Below are positions 45,297 through 58,081 of a DNA stretch of 64,000 nt, in pieces. Made by a program: the position numbers and the translations under genes. The notes beneath the pieces are model-generated. The model did not search any database and had not been told where the DNA came from. It saw only the letters and a list, made by a program, of their open reading frames with translations. Positions within the stretch are counted from its first letter, which is position 1, and the number at the start of each line of letters is the position of its first letter. Location: the NCBI GenBank assembly GCA_037178675.1, contig JAYMGJ010000145.1, forward strand, positions 1 through 64,000, written 5' to 3'. Source of the stretch: Scleroderma bovista. Lineage: Eukaryota; Basidiomycota; Agaricomycetes; Boletales; Sclerodermataceae.

Positions 45297-47467
45297 TCAC
45301 GCCCTCCTCTTCCCGAGCACCTTTCCTACACTTGCCTTCACAACACCTGCAGCCTTCTCTACCTCCTTCCTTGTCAGGGCAGCTGTAACAGCGATCCTCA
45401 CAGTCGGCCTCGACTCGACTACCTCCTGGCCCCTCAGTCGCTTCGCCCGCGTTACCATCACGCCGTTGGCAAGCACGTCATCCACAATGTCCTGCAGGGT
45501 TTTTTCCTCCGCTTCACAGTCGAACGAGGGACCAGCAGGTGGGGGCATGACGGTCGCTGAGCTCGACGATGCAGTTCCGTTGGCGGCACCATTCGTGAAG
45601 GTGGGCGTCTTCAAGTAGAAATGCACGATCGGACTCGTCGGGTGTCCGACCAGAGATATGCCCTCTGTTTTCTCAAGCACAGACCTGACAACCGCCACGT
45701 TCTCCTGCAGCGTCGTGAGCGCTGAAGGTGTGCTGCGCAGATATGAGATGCCCTCGGACCCCGCCACGGCGAGAAGTGCAGGCATTGCAGCGGAAAAAAC
45801 GAATGAGGTACCGTTGATGCGCTGCGAAAGTATAAGCACGAGTTCAAAAAGATTTTGACAGTATTAGATTGGATAGGGAGTGGTGCAATGGGCTCACCTG
45901 ATGCTCGGTCACGATAGTAGAGCCGGCACAAAATCCGCCCGCGGAACATAGGCCATTGGCGACTGAGCCGACCAGTATGTCGATTTGGGAAGCCTGTCGG
46001 GCATGTGAGAAGACGTTCAAAAATCGATCAATTCAAGATAAAATAGGTATGAAGTAGAGGGAACCAGTGTGTGATAAATGATCGAAACGTGGCAACTTGG
46101 AATGACAAATGACGCGGAAAAACACGAATCTTCGAAGCTTGCACTCGTGTGTCCAGAAGACGAAGAATGGAAGGATGGAAAAAATAGGTGAGATACGCAC
46201 CGGAACATTATATAATTCTGTGAGGCCTCTCCCCGTTCTCCCGACAGACCCAAACGAAATGCTCTCGTCCAGGATTAGACGATACTTGTACTTGTGCTTT
46301 AGCTCGATCTATCACCCGTCAGCAGCCGAAAACGACATGCAAATAACACCGTTGGGGGGAAAATACCACCTACCAATTTGGGCAAATCCACCATCTCCCC
46401 ATCCCGTTCGAATATCCCCTCTGTAATTATAAATCGTCTCGTGATAGGGGCTCTCCTCTTTCTCCTCTCTTTCTCGACACTAATCAATACTTCCTCTAAA
46501 CTCCTCAGGTCGTTATGGTCGTACCACCGTACAGTGGAGCGGGATATCTGTATTCCCTTTTGTATCGCAAAGTTGACGGCACGGTCCGCGACGATGATGT
46601 CTCCTCGTTTGCAGAAGGCAGGGATGACGGAAGAAATGGTGCTGAAGCCCTGGGAGTATAGGATTGAGGACTCGGTGCCAAGGAAATCGGCGATATCCCG
46701 TTCGAGGTCCAGATGGACATCTGAATGTACGAGGTGAGTGCCAATCCAATCCAAAAGAAATCACGAAGAGCACTGCACTGCCCCCTCTCCCCCTTTAGCC
46801 CCTTGGAACAGGAAGGACAGCCACAAGGGGAGATACAAGATGAAACAGGGCATCAACCCACCAATAGTCCCATAGAATCCAGGGGGTCCACAACTCCCCA
46901 GTCCATACTTTCTCAGGGTTTCGATAGCCCGTTCCTTGATGTGCTCATTACTAGCAAGGCCCGCGAAATTATAGCTGGCGAGATTGATGACGGTTTTTCC
47001 GGAGGACAACAGTTTCGGTTTGGGGCCATTTGGCCCTGTAATGATGGGTACGGACATAAGATCACGTTGTTCCCATTCGGACAAGGGCGCATTGAGAGGT
47101 TCGGGAGCCCATTCATCGACGAGTTCGTCAACTTCCTGTGGTAGAACAGGGTCAGTGGTTCCTGCGCAAAAAGAAAAAAGGGACTATCGTTCACCTTTTC
47201 ATTAAACTTGATCATCTGTCCCTGGCTCTTATCCCGACTCCTCGACTGCATGAGAGTGCGCACGGCAAATGCGATGAGGATCAACTCCAACACGGTACGA
47301 CCCGGGTCATTCTGGTGTGATGAACGGACATAACGTGCAAGGACTGCTGAGCCGGGGAGCTTGTAAAATGTGCGCTCGACTTGAGCGAGCGTGAGGGTGA
47401 GCAGGGCGAGGATGGGTTCGAAGGTTGTCGTCGTGTTCGCTGTCGAAGCGACTGGAATAGAAGACAT
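45297..47467 (-). CDS. lcb1: Serine palmitoyltransferase subunit 1 (LCB1)
   Basis: LCB1 pairs with LCB2 in the ER membrane to condense serine and palmitoyl-CoA, the first step of sphingolipid synthesis. From ATG 47467 the N-terminus includes a hydrophobic segment ([17 protein letters not shown]). This is followed by [35 protein letters not shown], then [19 protein letters not shown] and [90 protein letters not shown], and a divergent C-terminus. The position of the PLP-binding lysine of active aminotransferase-fold enzymes is not a lysine here (ILDESISFG then VGRTG), as expected for LCB1, which is catalytically inert itself. Exons are in phase across short introns. No defect seen. Confidence 0.93.
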
Positions 47468-48687
47468 TGGCGTCGCGAGAGTAGAAAGGCGGATTAGCGA
47501 AATGTGGGTATATTAGCGAGTGTCTCTATTACAGTTTCCCTGTTTCCGTAGTAGAGTGGTGTAAGAGTAATGGTGCGCGTTGATTTCGTTGTCTTAATAG
47601 TGGAGGATATTGATTATATAAGCAACACAGGAATGTCTTTGACAGGTTTGAAGGAACGCGGTGCCGTAGTGATGATACATGATGCGAATCAACTTATCGG
47701 TGAGCCATCGCTGTTCAGAAGAGTTTGAATAGTCGCGTTTGTTTTGATATTATGTGGGGCCCAGGTTCGACCGGACATACAAAAGCGTAACATTGGCGAC
47801 TTCAGTAACTCGACCGCAATGCGTGAAGTTTGTAACGCCCTGAGACATGGAACAGGCCGCCCATACGGCTTGCGCCGCCACAGAGCCGTAAGAGTCTGTA
47901 CAGGAATGTACTGAGGGGTAAGAACTGCCACGTTTCACCAGTTCATTGACCACAGCTCGATGGGACATGAACGCCAACCATACATACGAATGGCGGCGAT
48001 GTGTTTTAACCTTTGAGATCCAGCCATTTCGCCAGGTCACACAGTCTAAATATTGATCTTGCTCACAACTCGTGGATTAGGTTTTCGCCATTCCACGTAT
48101 TTGCTCCAGGTACGTCGTTTACTTTAATTTGTGAGGTCAAGTCCCTTTCCTTCCTGGTCGTGCGGTAGCATGCAATTGCATTTGACATCCCCCTATTCAG
48201 CGTACAGGGGACCGACTACTTGGCCCGTCCTTGGTACCTTTGGTTTGGAAGGGCGCTGCTAAAGGGGGAACAAACACTTCTCTTTACCAAACATCCATTA
48301 TACGCTCCTTCCTGACGTGTCTAGATAATGGCCTCCGTTCCAGACTCATTTTGTGGAAGGATTATACTAATGCCTCGTATCACCATCGTCGAGGAGCGAT
48401 AAAAGGATTTAGGCCTGATCAGATCCGCCTTGGAATTGTTGCAGCGACTCCACAAAGTTAATGACCATGTATATGTAAGGGCTTAGATCCGGCTCAATCA
48501 CCTTGAAACTAGTAAATAGTCCTATCAGATAGCGATTTAGCATCATGGCGTGTTTAGCCATAGATAGTTACATAGGCTTCTCGAATCAATTATGATGTAA
48601 ATGCGGCGGCCAGCACGAACCCCGACAAATGACTCGTGGTACCGAGGTATATTTGCAAACATTTGCTTCGCATTCGGGCCACCCACC
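47468..48687. other. 1.2-kb intergenic region between LCB1 and ACR3
   Basis: Contains the LCB1 promoter and the first ACR3 promoter. A minus-strand open frame (47750-48040) exists but resembles nothing known. No repeats recognised. Confidence 0.35.
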
Positions 48688-50125
48688 ATGAGCACCAACC
48701 AAGTTGTGACTGCAGCACCAATGTCCACCTTCCCAGTTGTCCCAGGACAAGTGTCAAATTCACAACAAAGGGGTTTGTCCTGCATTGCCCTGTCTTAATA
48801 GTGATAATACTGATATGGTACCTCAAAGCACTATCCAGCAGACTCAGCCTCCTTGATCGTCTCCTTTCCCCACTCATCCTCCTGTGCATGGTCGTCGGTG
48901 TTCTTATTGGAGTATTCGTTAACGGCGTACAGGAAGCTTTCAACACGGTCGAATTCCACGGTGTCTCCGTTCGTGAGCCCCGCGTCGCGCTCTCGATTAA
49001 GTAGTGCCTCAGTACCCATCCAACAGCGATTGCTATTGGTCTTATAGTCATGATGTGGCCTACCCTCACAAACGTCCGTTACGAGTGCCTTGCCTGTACC
49101 CTCCTTTCACGCAAACTTTGGATCCACCTCTCCATCTCCCTTGTTCTAAACTGGATTATTGGCCCACTCTTGATGCTTGCTCTCGCATGGGCAACAATGC
49201 CAGACCTTCCTACATATCGGACTGGCGTGATTATGGTTGGTATTGCGCGTTGCATTGCAATGGTCATGATTTGGAACGGACTAGCGGGGGGAGACACAGA
49301 GTATTGCGCGATTTTGGTAGTTGTCAACTCAGTGTTACAGATAGCACTGTATTCGCCGTATGCGGTGCTTTTCGTTAACATTGGAGGTGCACAACGAGGT
49401 CAGGAAGTGCATCTGCAATACGGGACAGTGGCTATTTCTGTTCTCATCGTAGGCGCTCCCTTTTTCCTTTCTTTTATAATCTCATTTGGTACCCGTGGTG
49501 CAATTATAGTATCTCGGCATTCCCCTCCTTGCGGGCGTCGTTACACGACTAACGGTCCTCCGCATATCCCCGAATTTCTTCCATCACACCTTCCTCCCCT
49601 ATTTCTCTCACATTTCCCTCCTTGGTTTACTATACACTATTCTTGTCCTTTTCGCATACCAAGGTCATCATATCGTCCACAACATCGGCAATGTAGCAAG
49701 AGCCGCTGTTCCGCTCATATTATACTCTGTGCTCATGTGGATCGGTGTGGCGGCATTGCTATGGACATTTGCAAGGAGGGAAGCTCTCCGGAAGTATTCC
49801 AGGGGGGACAGGAAGGACGAAACAGAGAGTATATTCAGCTACGAAACTGCAGTCGTACAAGCTTTCACGGCAGCAAGCAATAATTTTGTATGCCTTCCCT
49901 TGAAATCATTTGCGTCATGATGGAACTCATGATGGATTATAGGAACTAGCTATAGCTGTCACGATTGCTACATATGGCGTTGGCTCTGACCAGGCGCTGG
50001 CAGCGACGATTGGGACCCTGGTTGAAGTCCCTATTCTTCTTTCTCTGACGTGGGTTGCACAGGCTGCAAAAGTTAGGCTACCGTGGGACTGTGCGGAAAT
50101 ATGCTCAGGCGTCGAGAAGCCATAG
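48688..50125 (+). CDS. acr3: ACR3 arsenite efflux transporter, copy 1
   Basis: ACR3 proteins (BASS superfamily, about 10 membrane helices) export arsenite from the cytosol. Five exons, 48688-48772, 48829-48972, 49027-49448, 49510-49887 and 49943-50125, sum to 1212 nt in phase, 403 residues. The short N-terminus (MSTNQVVTAAPMSTF) is followed by [20 protein letters not shown] (TM1), [39 protein letters not shown] and [20 protein letters not shown]. The last contains the conserved cysteine implicated in arsenite binding. [54 protein letters not shown] and [19 protein letters not shown] follow. It lies in tandem with a second copy and both keep the same intron positions. Confidence 0.92.
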
Positions 50126-50897
50126 ACTGATAGAAATGACGCTGCTGGAGGATACCATATCTTCTCATTGCTCATGCATAGAACCAAGGCGGAGAGGCAT
50201 TTGATACTGGCTAAATCATCTCCCGAACGACTCTTCGTACCCTTTCACAGAGCTCGTTGGGCACAATGTACCGCTGATGTTGAACCCCAGATGTGCTGAA
50301 TACCGAATAACTCCCCCACCTTACCATTCCGCGTCCCACGACGAAAAGTTCGCGTATCCCACTACAGCAGAAACCTTACATGTAGTAGAGCAGTGCCGAC
50401 CGCGGTAGATGACGTATTCGATAAGAGCTACAATGTAGCACCAGGCATTCATCATCAACACACTGCTCAAAAGTTTTCGCAACTGCCAGACGGAGGTTGC
50501 AAGCCATCGCGAAGCCGGGTAAATGGTGGCATAAATCTAATGTGGAGAGTTCCCACATAATATCATTTGTCTGTTTGGCAATTCACGGCGTCACGAAAAA
50601 TCGTTCGCGTGGACAAGGAGGGCATACAAGTCCATCCCCCCTGTCAATGAACGTCGATTACCCCCTGGTTGTAAGGTGGGAAACTGCGATAGCACAATCT
50701 CCCCATCCTGTCCCGTGCACCGCCACCTGCGAAGTTCTTGCACCAAATCCTGATCGACCACTTACATAATCAGAAGTCAGCAGACACCTCCGTTTTGTCA
50801 GTTCAGGTACAAGCTTGACGGATATGACTGGGCGTGAGGACCTCATGGCAGCTGACAAGGATGTATTTTTCTTCGCACTTGAAGGTCACCATTCACC
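50126..50897. other. Spacer between the tandem ACR3 genes
   Basis: The first 250-300 bp resemble the sequence after copy 2 (shared blocks such as GGATACCAT, GGCTAAATCATCTCCC / GGCTAAACCATCTCCC and GCTGAATACCG). This shows that the duplicated unit included 3' flanking DNA. The rest holds copy 2's promoter. No gene recognised. Confidence 0.6.
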
Positions 50898-52355
50898 ATG
50901 AGCACTGGCCAAGTCGTGACTGTAGCACCAATGTCCACCTCCCCAGGCGTACCGGTACAAGACTCCTCACAACAAAGAGGTTTGTCCTGCCATTAATATT
51001 GTCCCTTTGGCTCTTAATACTGATAATAATACATATCCCAAAGCGCTTTTCCGTAGACTCGGTCTCCTTGATCGTCTCCTTTCCCCACTCATTCTCCTTT
51101 GCATGATCATCGGTGTTCTTATCGGGGTATTTGTCAAAAACGTACAGGAATCTTTCAACACAGTCGAGTTCCATGGTGTCTCCGTCCGTGCGTACCTGCG
51201 TCGTTCTCTTGATAAAGTAACAGCTCATTACCTATCCAACAGCAATTGCTATTGGTCTCATTATCATGATGTGGCCTATCCTGACCAAAGTCCGTTACGA
51301 GTGCCTTGGCCATACCCTCCTTTCTCGCAAACTTTGGATCCACCTCTCTATTTCCGTCGTTCTCAACTGGATTATTGGCCCATTCGTGATGCTTGCCCTT
51401 GCGTGGGCGACACTGCCAGACCTCCCTACATATCGGACAGGCGTGATCATGGTCGGCATTGCACGCTGCATTGCAATGGTCATGGTTTGGAACGGACTCG
51501 CAGGCGGAGACACAGAGTATTGCGCGATCTTGGTAGTCGTCAACTCAGTGCTGCAGATGGTTCTGTATTCGCCGTATGCAGTGCTTTTCGTCGATATTAT
51601 TGGAGGCGCACAGCAGGGTCAGGAAGTACATCTGCAATACGGGACAGTAGCTATATCTGTCCTCATCGTGGGTGCTCCTTTCCCCCTCCTTTGACACACT
51701 CTGATTTCACGCTGGTCGTGCAACTACAGTATCTTGGCATTCCCCTCCTCGCGGGCGTTGTCACACGACTGACGCTCCTCCGCATATCTCCCCACTTCTT
51801 CCATCACAGTTTTCTCCCATATTTCTCGCCTGTTGCCCTCCTTGGTCTATTATATACCATCCTTGTCCTCTTCGCATATCAAGGTCACCACATCATCCAT
51901 GACATCGGCAAGGTAGCAAGGGTGGCCGTTCCGCTCATATTATACTTTACGATCATGTGGATCGGCGCGGCGGGATTAATGTGGGCACTGGTAAGGAGGG
52001 AAGTTCTCCAGAAGTGTGTCAAGGGGGACAGGAGGGACGAAACCGAGAGGATATTCGATTATGAAACGACGGTCGTACAAGCTTTCACAGCAGGAAGTAA
52101 TAATTTCGTACGTCTTTCCTTGAAACGATTTCCCAGCATGATATGACTCGTGATGGGTTACAGGAGCTAGCTATAGCAGTCGCGATTGCTACATATGGTG
52201 TCGGCTCTGACCAGGCGCTGGCAGCCACGATCGGGCCGCTGGTTGAAGTTCCTGTCCTTCTTGCGCTGACGTCAGTTGCGCAGGCTATGAAAGTTAGATT
52301 ACCCTGGGGCTGTGCGGGAATATGCTCAGATGTCGAGAGCGTGGAGAAGCCATAA
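50898..52355 (+). CDS. acr3: ACR3 arsenite efflux transporter, copy 2
   Basis: Same exon plan as copy 1. It starts [16 protein letters not shown], then after an intron ending AAAG reads [79 protein letters not shown] and [16 protein letters not shown]. The third intron is followed by [40 protein letters not shown], and [19 protein letters not shown], ending at TAA 52353-52355. The conserved cysteine is present. Coding parts differ mostly by silent or conservative changes, while introns and the N-terminus diverge more. This fits an old duplication under purifying selection. The two copies could differ in expression or location. Confidence 0.92.
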
Positions 52356-52887
52356 ATCGATAGGGCAACTGCAGGATACCATGCCTTCTCGTTTCGCATA
52401 CCATCAGTCTATTATGTAGTAAAACCGAGACTTAAAGGAGTTCAATACAGTATGGCTAAACCATCTCCCCGAGCAACTCTTCATCTTTCAAGAAGCTCGT
52501 ACTGTTGACTCTAAACCCTCCTGGGGCGCTGAATACCGGATAACACCCCCGATATCGTACTTCCCACCCGCGCCTCAGGATGAAAAGTAGCAGCAACCTT
52601 GCATATATAGCAGTGGGAGTGATAGCGGAAGGTAGTAAATACTCCCAGTCTAAACAGTAGATGGTGTATTAGCAGCAATATCGATAAGTAGATGAGCCAG
52701 ATGTGCAATCAGATAAAAGCAAGTCCTGTCAATAGGCGTGTATTAGTACTCGAAGAAGAAAGAAACGGGACACCCACCAAGTGATGGTCCATGAAGCGAA
52801 AGCAAAAGGAACGGATACACAGGAAACGACAACGATTAATGCGAATGCGACAACTGAAGGTGAAATTATGCTTTGATGTGACATGTC
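52356..52887. other. Intergenic region after ACR3 copy 2
   Basis: Holds the 3' flank homologous to that of copy 1 (to about 52620) and the presumed 3' untranslated region of the convergent orphan gene. No gene recognised. Confidence 0.45.
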
Positions 52888-55800
52888 TTACCATACGATT
52901 CTTCCCTCCTCTGCTCGTCCTAGCTCGAGCGCAACTTCACACCCTCCGGCATCCTCTGCAGATTCTCCACTTCCCTCAAACACTGTGGTCAGATCAAGTC
53001 CACCCGGGATCCCACTTCCCCGCCCTTTCCCACTCACACCGGCACCTGTCAACACCGCTCCAGAAGAACCCACAGACCCTGGCCCACTCACTACCCTCCT
53101 TTCTTGCGCCTTTGGTTTAGTCACCCCCATGCCCACACCCGCCGGTCCCAACCTTGGCATCGACATCACCCCAGCATGAGCATGTGCTACCTGCGCCATA
53201 TGTGCATATCTCGGGTAATGCTGTTCATGTGGCGCTGGGACCGAGCTGACAATGATCGGTCCCGATGGCGAGGGGGGCGGAGTAAGGTATGCCTGCGAAA
53301 GATCCTCACACTCCTGGTTGCCTCTTTCCGGTAATCGACTGGACGGAGAAGGGGTGTCGGTGGGACGCTTGTTCGTGCTGGAGAGCGACGGAGGCGCTAA
53401 CAGGGAAAGGCTGAATGCGGCGGGGAGCGAGATCGAGCGTGGCCGCCTTCTTGGATTTTGCTGGCCGGAACGCGACCGGGAACGCGACGATTGTGGAACA
53501 TACGACGGGTTCGAGGTGAGGGGAGGTCGGTGCGGCTGCTGCTCGTGCATTCCTGCACTGATGGGCGTCGAAGGGGCCGACGAGATAGATAACTTTGAGA
53601 GTGGACGGAGGAGGATTGAGGATGGATCAAATTTCCCTTCCTCGCTCTGTGTGATTGCTATGTCTCCCACTGGATTTGCACCAATACTGCCGAACTCCCC
53701 ACCGACTGCCGTCTGGTATGACGGCGGAGGGGTGAGAGGGCGAAACATGGGCAGCGCGGGGGAGGTGGATGGCGTGGACGGCGAGTACATACTCGTTGTC
53801 CGTGTGCGTAAGCGAACGGGAAAGGACAATGTGTCATCTTCAGTCGTGCCGTCAAGAGCCTCCGCGGTGGTGGTGCCCTTTGCTTCTGACTCAACATTCC
53901 ACTCAGTGGATGTTGCATCCACTGTCGAAGTCAAAGTCTGCGAATGGTCAAGCCTTGTCATAGACGACGAGCACACTGATTCGCTCTCCCAATCATCCTC
54001 GCCATCCTCCTCGCACACAGGGAACAACCACGTCGGGCTCTCGGGCATAGTCCTAGTCGGACTCTCCGGGAACGACACAAACGACATACCCGGGCCTATG
54101 CGCTTCTCGAACACCAAGCTCTCGGGGACACGCTTCAAATTCAGCACACCGTACTTCCCCTGTCGCAGCTCGAGATCATGCGCAGTCAAAGCGTACAGAG
54201 ACAGTGGGGAGCTGCGTAATGGTTTACCCAGGGAGAGGCCTGTGGGCACGATCGGGCCACGGGGCATCAGACGAGGCAAACAGAGACCGGGAGGCCAGAT
54301 GGGTGGGGAGTTCGTGTCAGGGTTATTCTGACCTGCAATCGGAGTAGGAGTAGGTGGGATTTTCCCGTCCCATACCCTCCCTCCAGTCGAATCTTTCGAT
54401 CCAGGATCATGGCCCAGGGTTGGTGGTGAAATGTTAAGACAGCTCGCACTTATGTACGGAGCAGCAACTTTGACCCCCGAACTCCAAGCTCTCCTTTTCG
54501 CCTTCATCTCCAGTGCCCTATCGCCATCATCTTCGGTCCAGCCAGTTGGTGCACCAAATACACTTGCACGGATGAGACGCCAGCCCTCTTCCTGAGCGCG
54601 AAGGCGAACGAGGTTCAAACCGCTGTAGATACGCTGGAGGTAGTCCAGGCGTTCTGTGATATACTCCTGCGTTGACCCTTTGGATTTAAACCGGACTTTG
54701 GGAGACCGTGCGGTTACGGGGGTAACAGAAGACGTTAAAGGGGGATGGCTAGCGGGCGAGACCGAGGGACATTGAACCTGAATCTGGCCATTTAATAAAT
54801 GATCCGGTGGAGGATCTGATGAAGGAAAGCTGCGAGGACGAGGACGAGACGAGGAAGTTCTTGAAACCAACAAGGGTTCTTTCTGGACTTGCATCTCCGG
54901 TTGTACTGACGAAGGGACTGACAATGGTATTTCCTCGCCGTCTTCTGGCGTACGGGGAGACGGTTGGCTCTCATCCGAATCATCGTCTTCGTTTACATCA
55001 GACGGTGCGACAGGGGCGTTGAAGTGGAACGTTGTGTCCACAAGCCTATGAGGATCCTCGTCACCGAAGTCACTCCCCCAATCGTCTTGAAAATGCGCGT
55101 GTGGCCCGTCGACAATAGTCATGGAGCCATTCATACCGGACACACAATGGGAACCTGGGCTGGCCATATCAAACGTAAACCGATCGTCATCGTCCCATAG
55201 GTCGCCGTAAGGGTCGTAATGACCATCCCAAATCGAAAAGCTTTCACCAATGAGGCTTTGGTTGCCACAAGGCAGTTCAAAGGTATATGCGTCGAGCTCA
55301 TCTGGTGACTGTGACCGTATTCGAACGCCCCATTCATTCGCTAGAGCAGATTGTTGAGCCCAAGGGTCTGGATACGCTGCTGGTGGATATTTACCTTGAT
55401 CGCGGCGAGGATACACCACTCGATCTTCGCCATCTTCTGAGTTGAATGGAGCTGATAACGGAGAACGCAAGCGCCTCTCCGTATCGCTCCTTTCTCCCAA
55501 ATCAAGCGCATTCCTCCCCTCGCTTCGGCTGCGTCCATGCTTAGCTTTCCACAAAGGATTCTCCTTAGAACTTCTATTCTGAAGCTCCTGCAACTCGCCG
55601 TGTGCTTTGACAGCGAGACTCTGTAAAACCCACTCTAGGTAGCCTGCCGGAGGCGTGTGGAAGGTGAGAGCAGATAGAATGTGGAGACGCCATGCATCAA
55701 GAAGGGTTGCGCGGGCGCGGGTACGAAGAAATCGGATACGTTTCTGGCTCGGAGGGAAAAAAACTTGCTGAGGAGGTGGAGAAGGGCTGTCCACGCGAAC

Positions 55801-56459
55801 AGTGATACCAGGTGGTGGCGGCAGTGGGGACTGCGGTGGATCGACCAGGATATTGTTCGGTGATGACGGACGTGGCGGGGATGAGAGTGATTTTGGAACC
55901 AGCGAACTATAGGTGCTACGTCAGCCCGAGGAACAAATAACAACCACGAGACCTACGAAATGAGTGAGAACAGAAGGGAGCGCTGCCGCTTATGCTTTCC
56001 TGACTTGTGAGGTTTGAGTGAACCACTTGCGTTGAGAGACTGCAAATCATCCGTGCTGCTCACGACGCTAGCGCACACGCTACTCTCTGAGCTGCTGCGG
56101 TGACCGTCTGCCTCGTTAAAGGCCCTGACATCGTCCGCAACGCTATCCAGCATCCGGACACAGGCCGGCTTCATAGCGACCTTGATACTGCGCCCGTCAA
56201 TAAAGCTCACCGTGATCTCCTTTTGGGGAATGTCCAATTCGACTTCATTGATGCGAGCGACAAGACCCACTGCCTTGTCGAAGACATGGATGTTCGTTAC
56301 ATTTTCCAGCTGGAAAATGGAAGTCAGAATGTTCGATTGCGCTGTCCAGGCAGCAGGCAAAGGTAAGTCGGGGAACGGAAGTACGCAGGGAAAGTTGAGG
56401 TCGTAGGTGATCTGGCGGTAAGGAAAGGACGGGATGAGGCGGAGGATCATTGCGTGCAC
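52888..56459 (-). CDS. Large Ser/Pro-rich protein of unknown function
   Basis: Two exons, 56459-55957 and 55915-52888, join in phase to 3531 nt, 1176 residues. The N-terminal about 110 residues look folded (MHAMILRLIPSFPYRQITYD, FQLENVTNIHVFDKAVGLVA, ITVSFIDGRSIKVAMKPACV). A charged/Ser segment follows, then a Pro stretch and a basic helical segment (KRIRFLRTRARATLLDAWRL, YLEWVLQSLAVKAHGELQEL). The remaining about 850 residues are low-complexity Ser/Pro/Asp-rich with scattered short conserved-looking blocks (RLDYLQRIYSGLNLVRLRAQ, EEGWRLIRASVFGAPTGW). No transmembrane segment or catalytic motif is seen. Most of it is probably disordered, as in scaffold or regulatory proteins. I do not recognise the family; a fungal-specific protein is likely. 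Confidence 0.75.
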
Positions 56460-57678
56460 TTGGGCAGCAAATGGATTAGGAGATAGCGTAGGTTATCAAA
56501 GAGATGAGGAAGGGAGTGAATTGACTGCACTGCTGGTCCCCGCCGGGCGTCGTACTAGACGTCCAGCACACAAGACAGAAAAACATGTTTTATCGCTTGG
56601 TTTTCTTTCCCGCAAGCGCAAGCGAGGTTACGTGAAGGCTAATAAATTATTAGCGCGACTGCTCTGTACTTACGTTGAAGGGAACGCGATTACATACATC
56701 TCCGGACCCGTACATAACCTAGACATTTGCAAGTTTACTGGACTTCGAGCGTGAAAGGGAGCAGAGCTCTGAGGCGGCAGAGTAATATTGGACCAGCGGG
56801 CCTCAAGGGAAGAGATAACCTAACAAACTTGTGCAGGACGCCAGCATAGCGAAGCTGGGTCTTTGCAGGAGTCGTAGTGGAGGGCTAAGATTTATGGTAC
56901 TCGGCATTCGACGAGGTGGCACTACACAAACAACGTGGAAGCGGATCACTTGGGATTCAAGAAGCAGAGTTGCTGTGTGGTGAGGAAATGCATCTGCTTC
57001 CAGTGATAATACAGCCTCGATTTCTAAGGAACACCCAACAGATCGTGCATTGCCCGTTATTCCATAGCAATCAGAAAGTCCATTTCGAACCACGAAAAGT
57101 CGGAACTATTTCTTGGTGTGACAGAGACCTACAGGCAACAAATGAACTAGGAAAACATCACTGATAGCAGTCTCGCGGAGTTCTCGTGTATTTGTATTTG
57201 TCGATCGCAGGGTATTCTGGCCCTAGATAAGGATGCAAGGAGTAGCACCGGGCATAGCGGGAGGATGATTTCCAGAAGTCATTTCATTTGAATGCAAGCA
57301 ATGCATCCTGGGCAGTGAAGGATGATTCGTCTCGACGCACAGCTGCAAACATACCTGATAATCTCCTGCATGCTCTTAATAGGACAGGGGTTCATTGGTT
57401 CGCTGAAGGTGTCCGCGATCTGGTTGGGTGGTATTATCCACACGTTGCCCACAGCAAGGGAGGCTAGCGTTGCCTATTCCAGCTTGGGAGACAGACCACT
57501 GGGCATGCAGCACAAACGAGGCGATGAAAACACGCTTTGTGCAATTGTGAAGTGCATTCGCCCTACACCATTTATATCAGTGAGACACGTCCCGGGTTGC
57601 CTCTAAAACAGAGGACCGCTGTGGTTCATTCTCCAGAAGACCTTCCAAGTATCCTTGCCCTACCCTCGGGTGACCATC
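56460..57678. other. 1.2-kb intergenic region between divergent genes
   Basis: Lies between the orphan gene (-) and the kinase locus (+), so it should contain both promoters. Only short open frames; nothing recognised. Confidence 0.4.
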
Positions 57679-57960
57679 ATGGGATCCAACACAAGCCAGC
57701 CTGTCCACGGCTCGTATGGCGAGGCGCGCAAGCCAAAGCGTTCTCCAACGCCGTTGTCGACGATCCTGGGAAAGCCTTCGCTGGCACTACAGACGGTCAA
57801 CTTCATCCCGGGGCTGGGGAAGCGTTCGCAGGCACTCGGTTCAGCAACACCAACGACACCACAAGCACTGGCAGCGGTGCCACGGATACAGGTTGAGCCG
57901 GCGGCGTCGCCGGAGCCGTCCGTGATTGGGCCGGCCGATCGGACGGAGACTGCCATAGAT
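57679..57960 (+). CDS. Possible upstream exon with N-myristoylation signal for the CaM-kinase-like gene
   Basis: An open frame begins MGSNTSQP, which fits the N-myristoylation consensus (Gly2, Ser6). It is followed by a basic, Pro-rich segment to AID. A GT donor (GTAAAT) at 57961 ends it. Downstream of about 57974 the kinase frame is already open, so splicing to an acceptor such as TTCAAG before ACTCCATTC would fuse this exon in phase to MSSQAATVPCQ. It could instead be an upstream ORF or a separate small gene. The ATG at 57655 is an in-frame alternative that would remove the myristoylation site. Confidence 0.35.
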
Positions 57961-58081
57961 GTAAATCCTGTGCTTGAGGTCCAAGGTTGTTACTGACCCT
58001 TGTTCTGTTGCACGTCCATCTGCCTTTCCCCTCTCCTTCAACGTTGAATTCAAGACTCCATTCATTGGTGAAGAAATCGTC

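Noticed and set aside
53252..54331. Long plus-strand open frame of 359 codons
   Set aside because: It lies antisense to the 1176-residue minus-strand gene, is Gly/Arg/Ser-rich without motifs, and is explained by the GC-rich complement of Ser/Pro codons.
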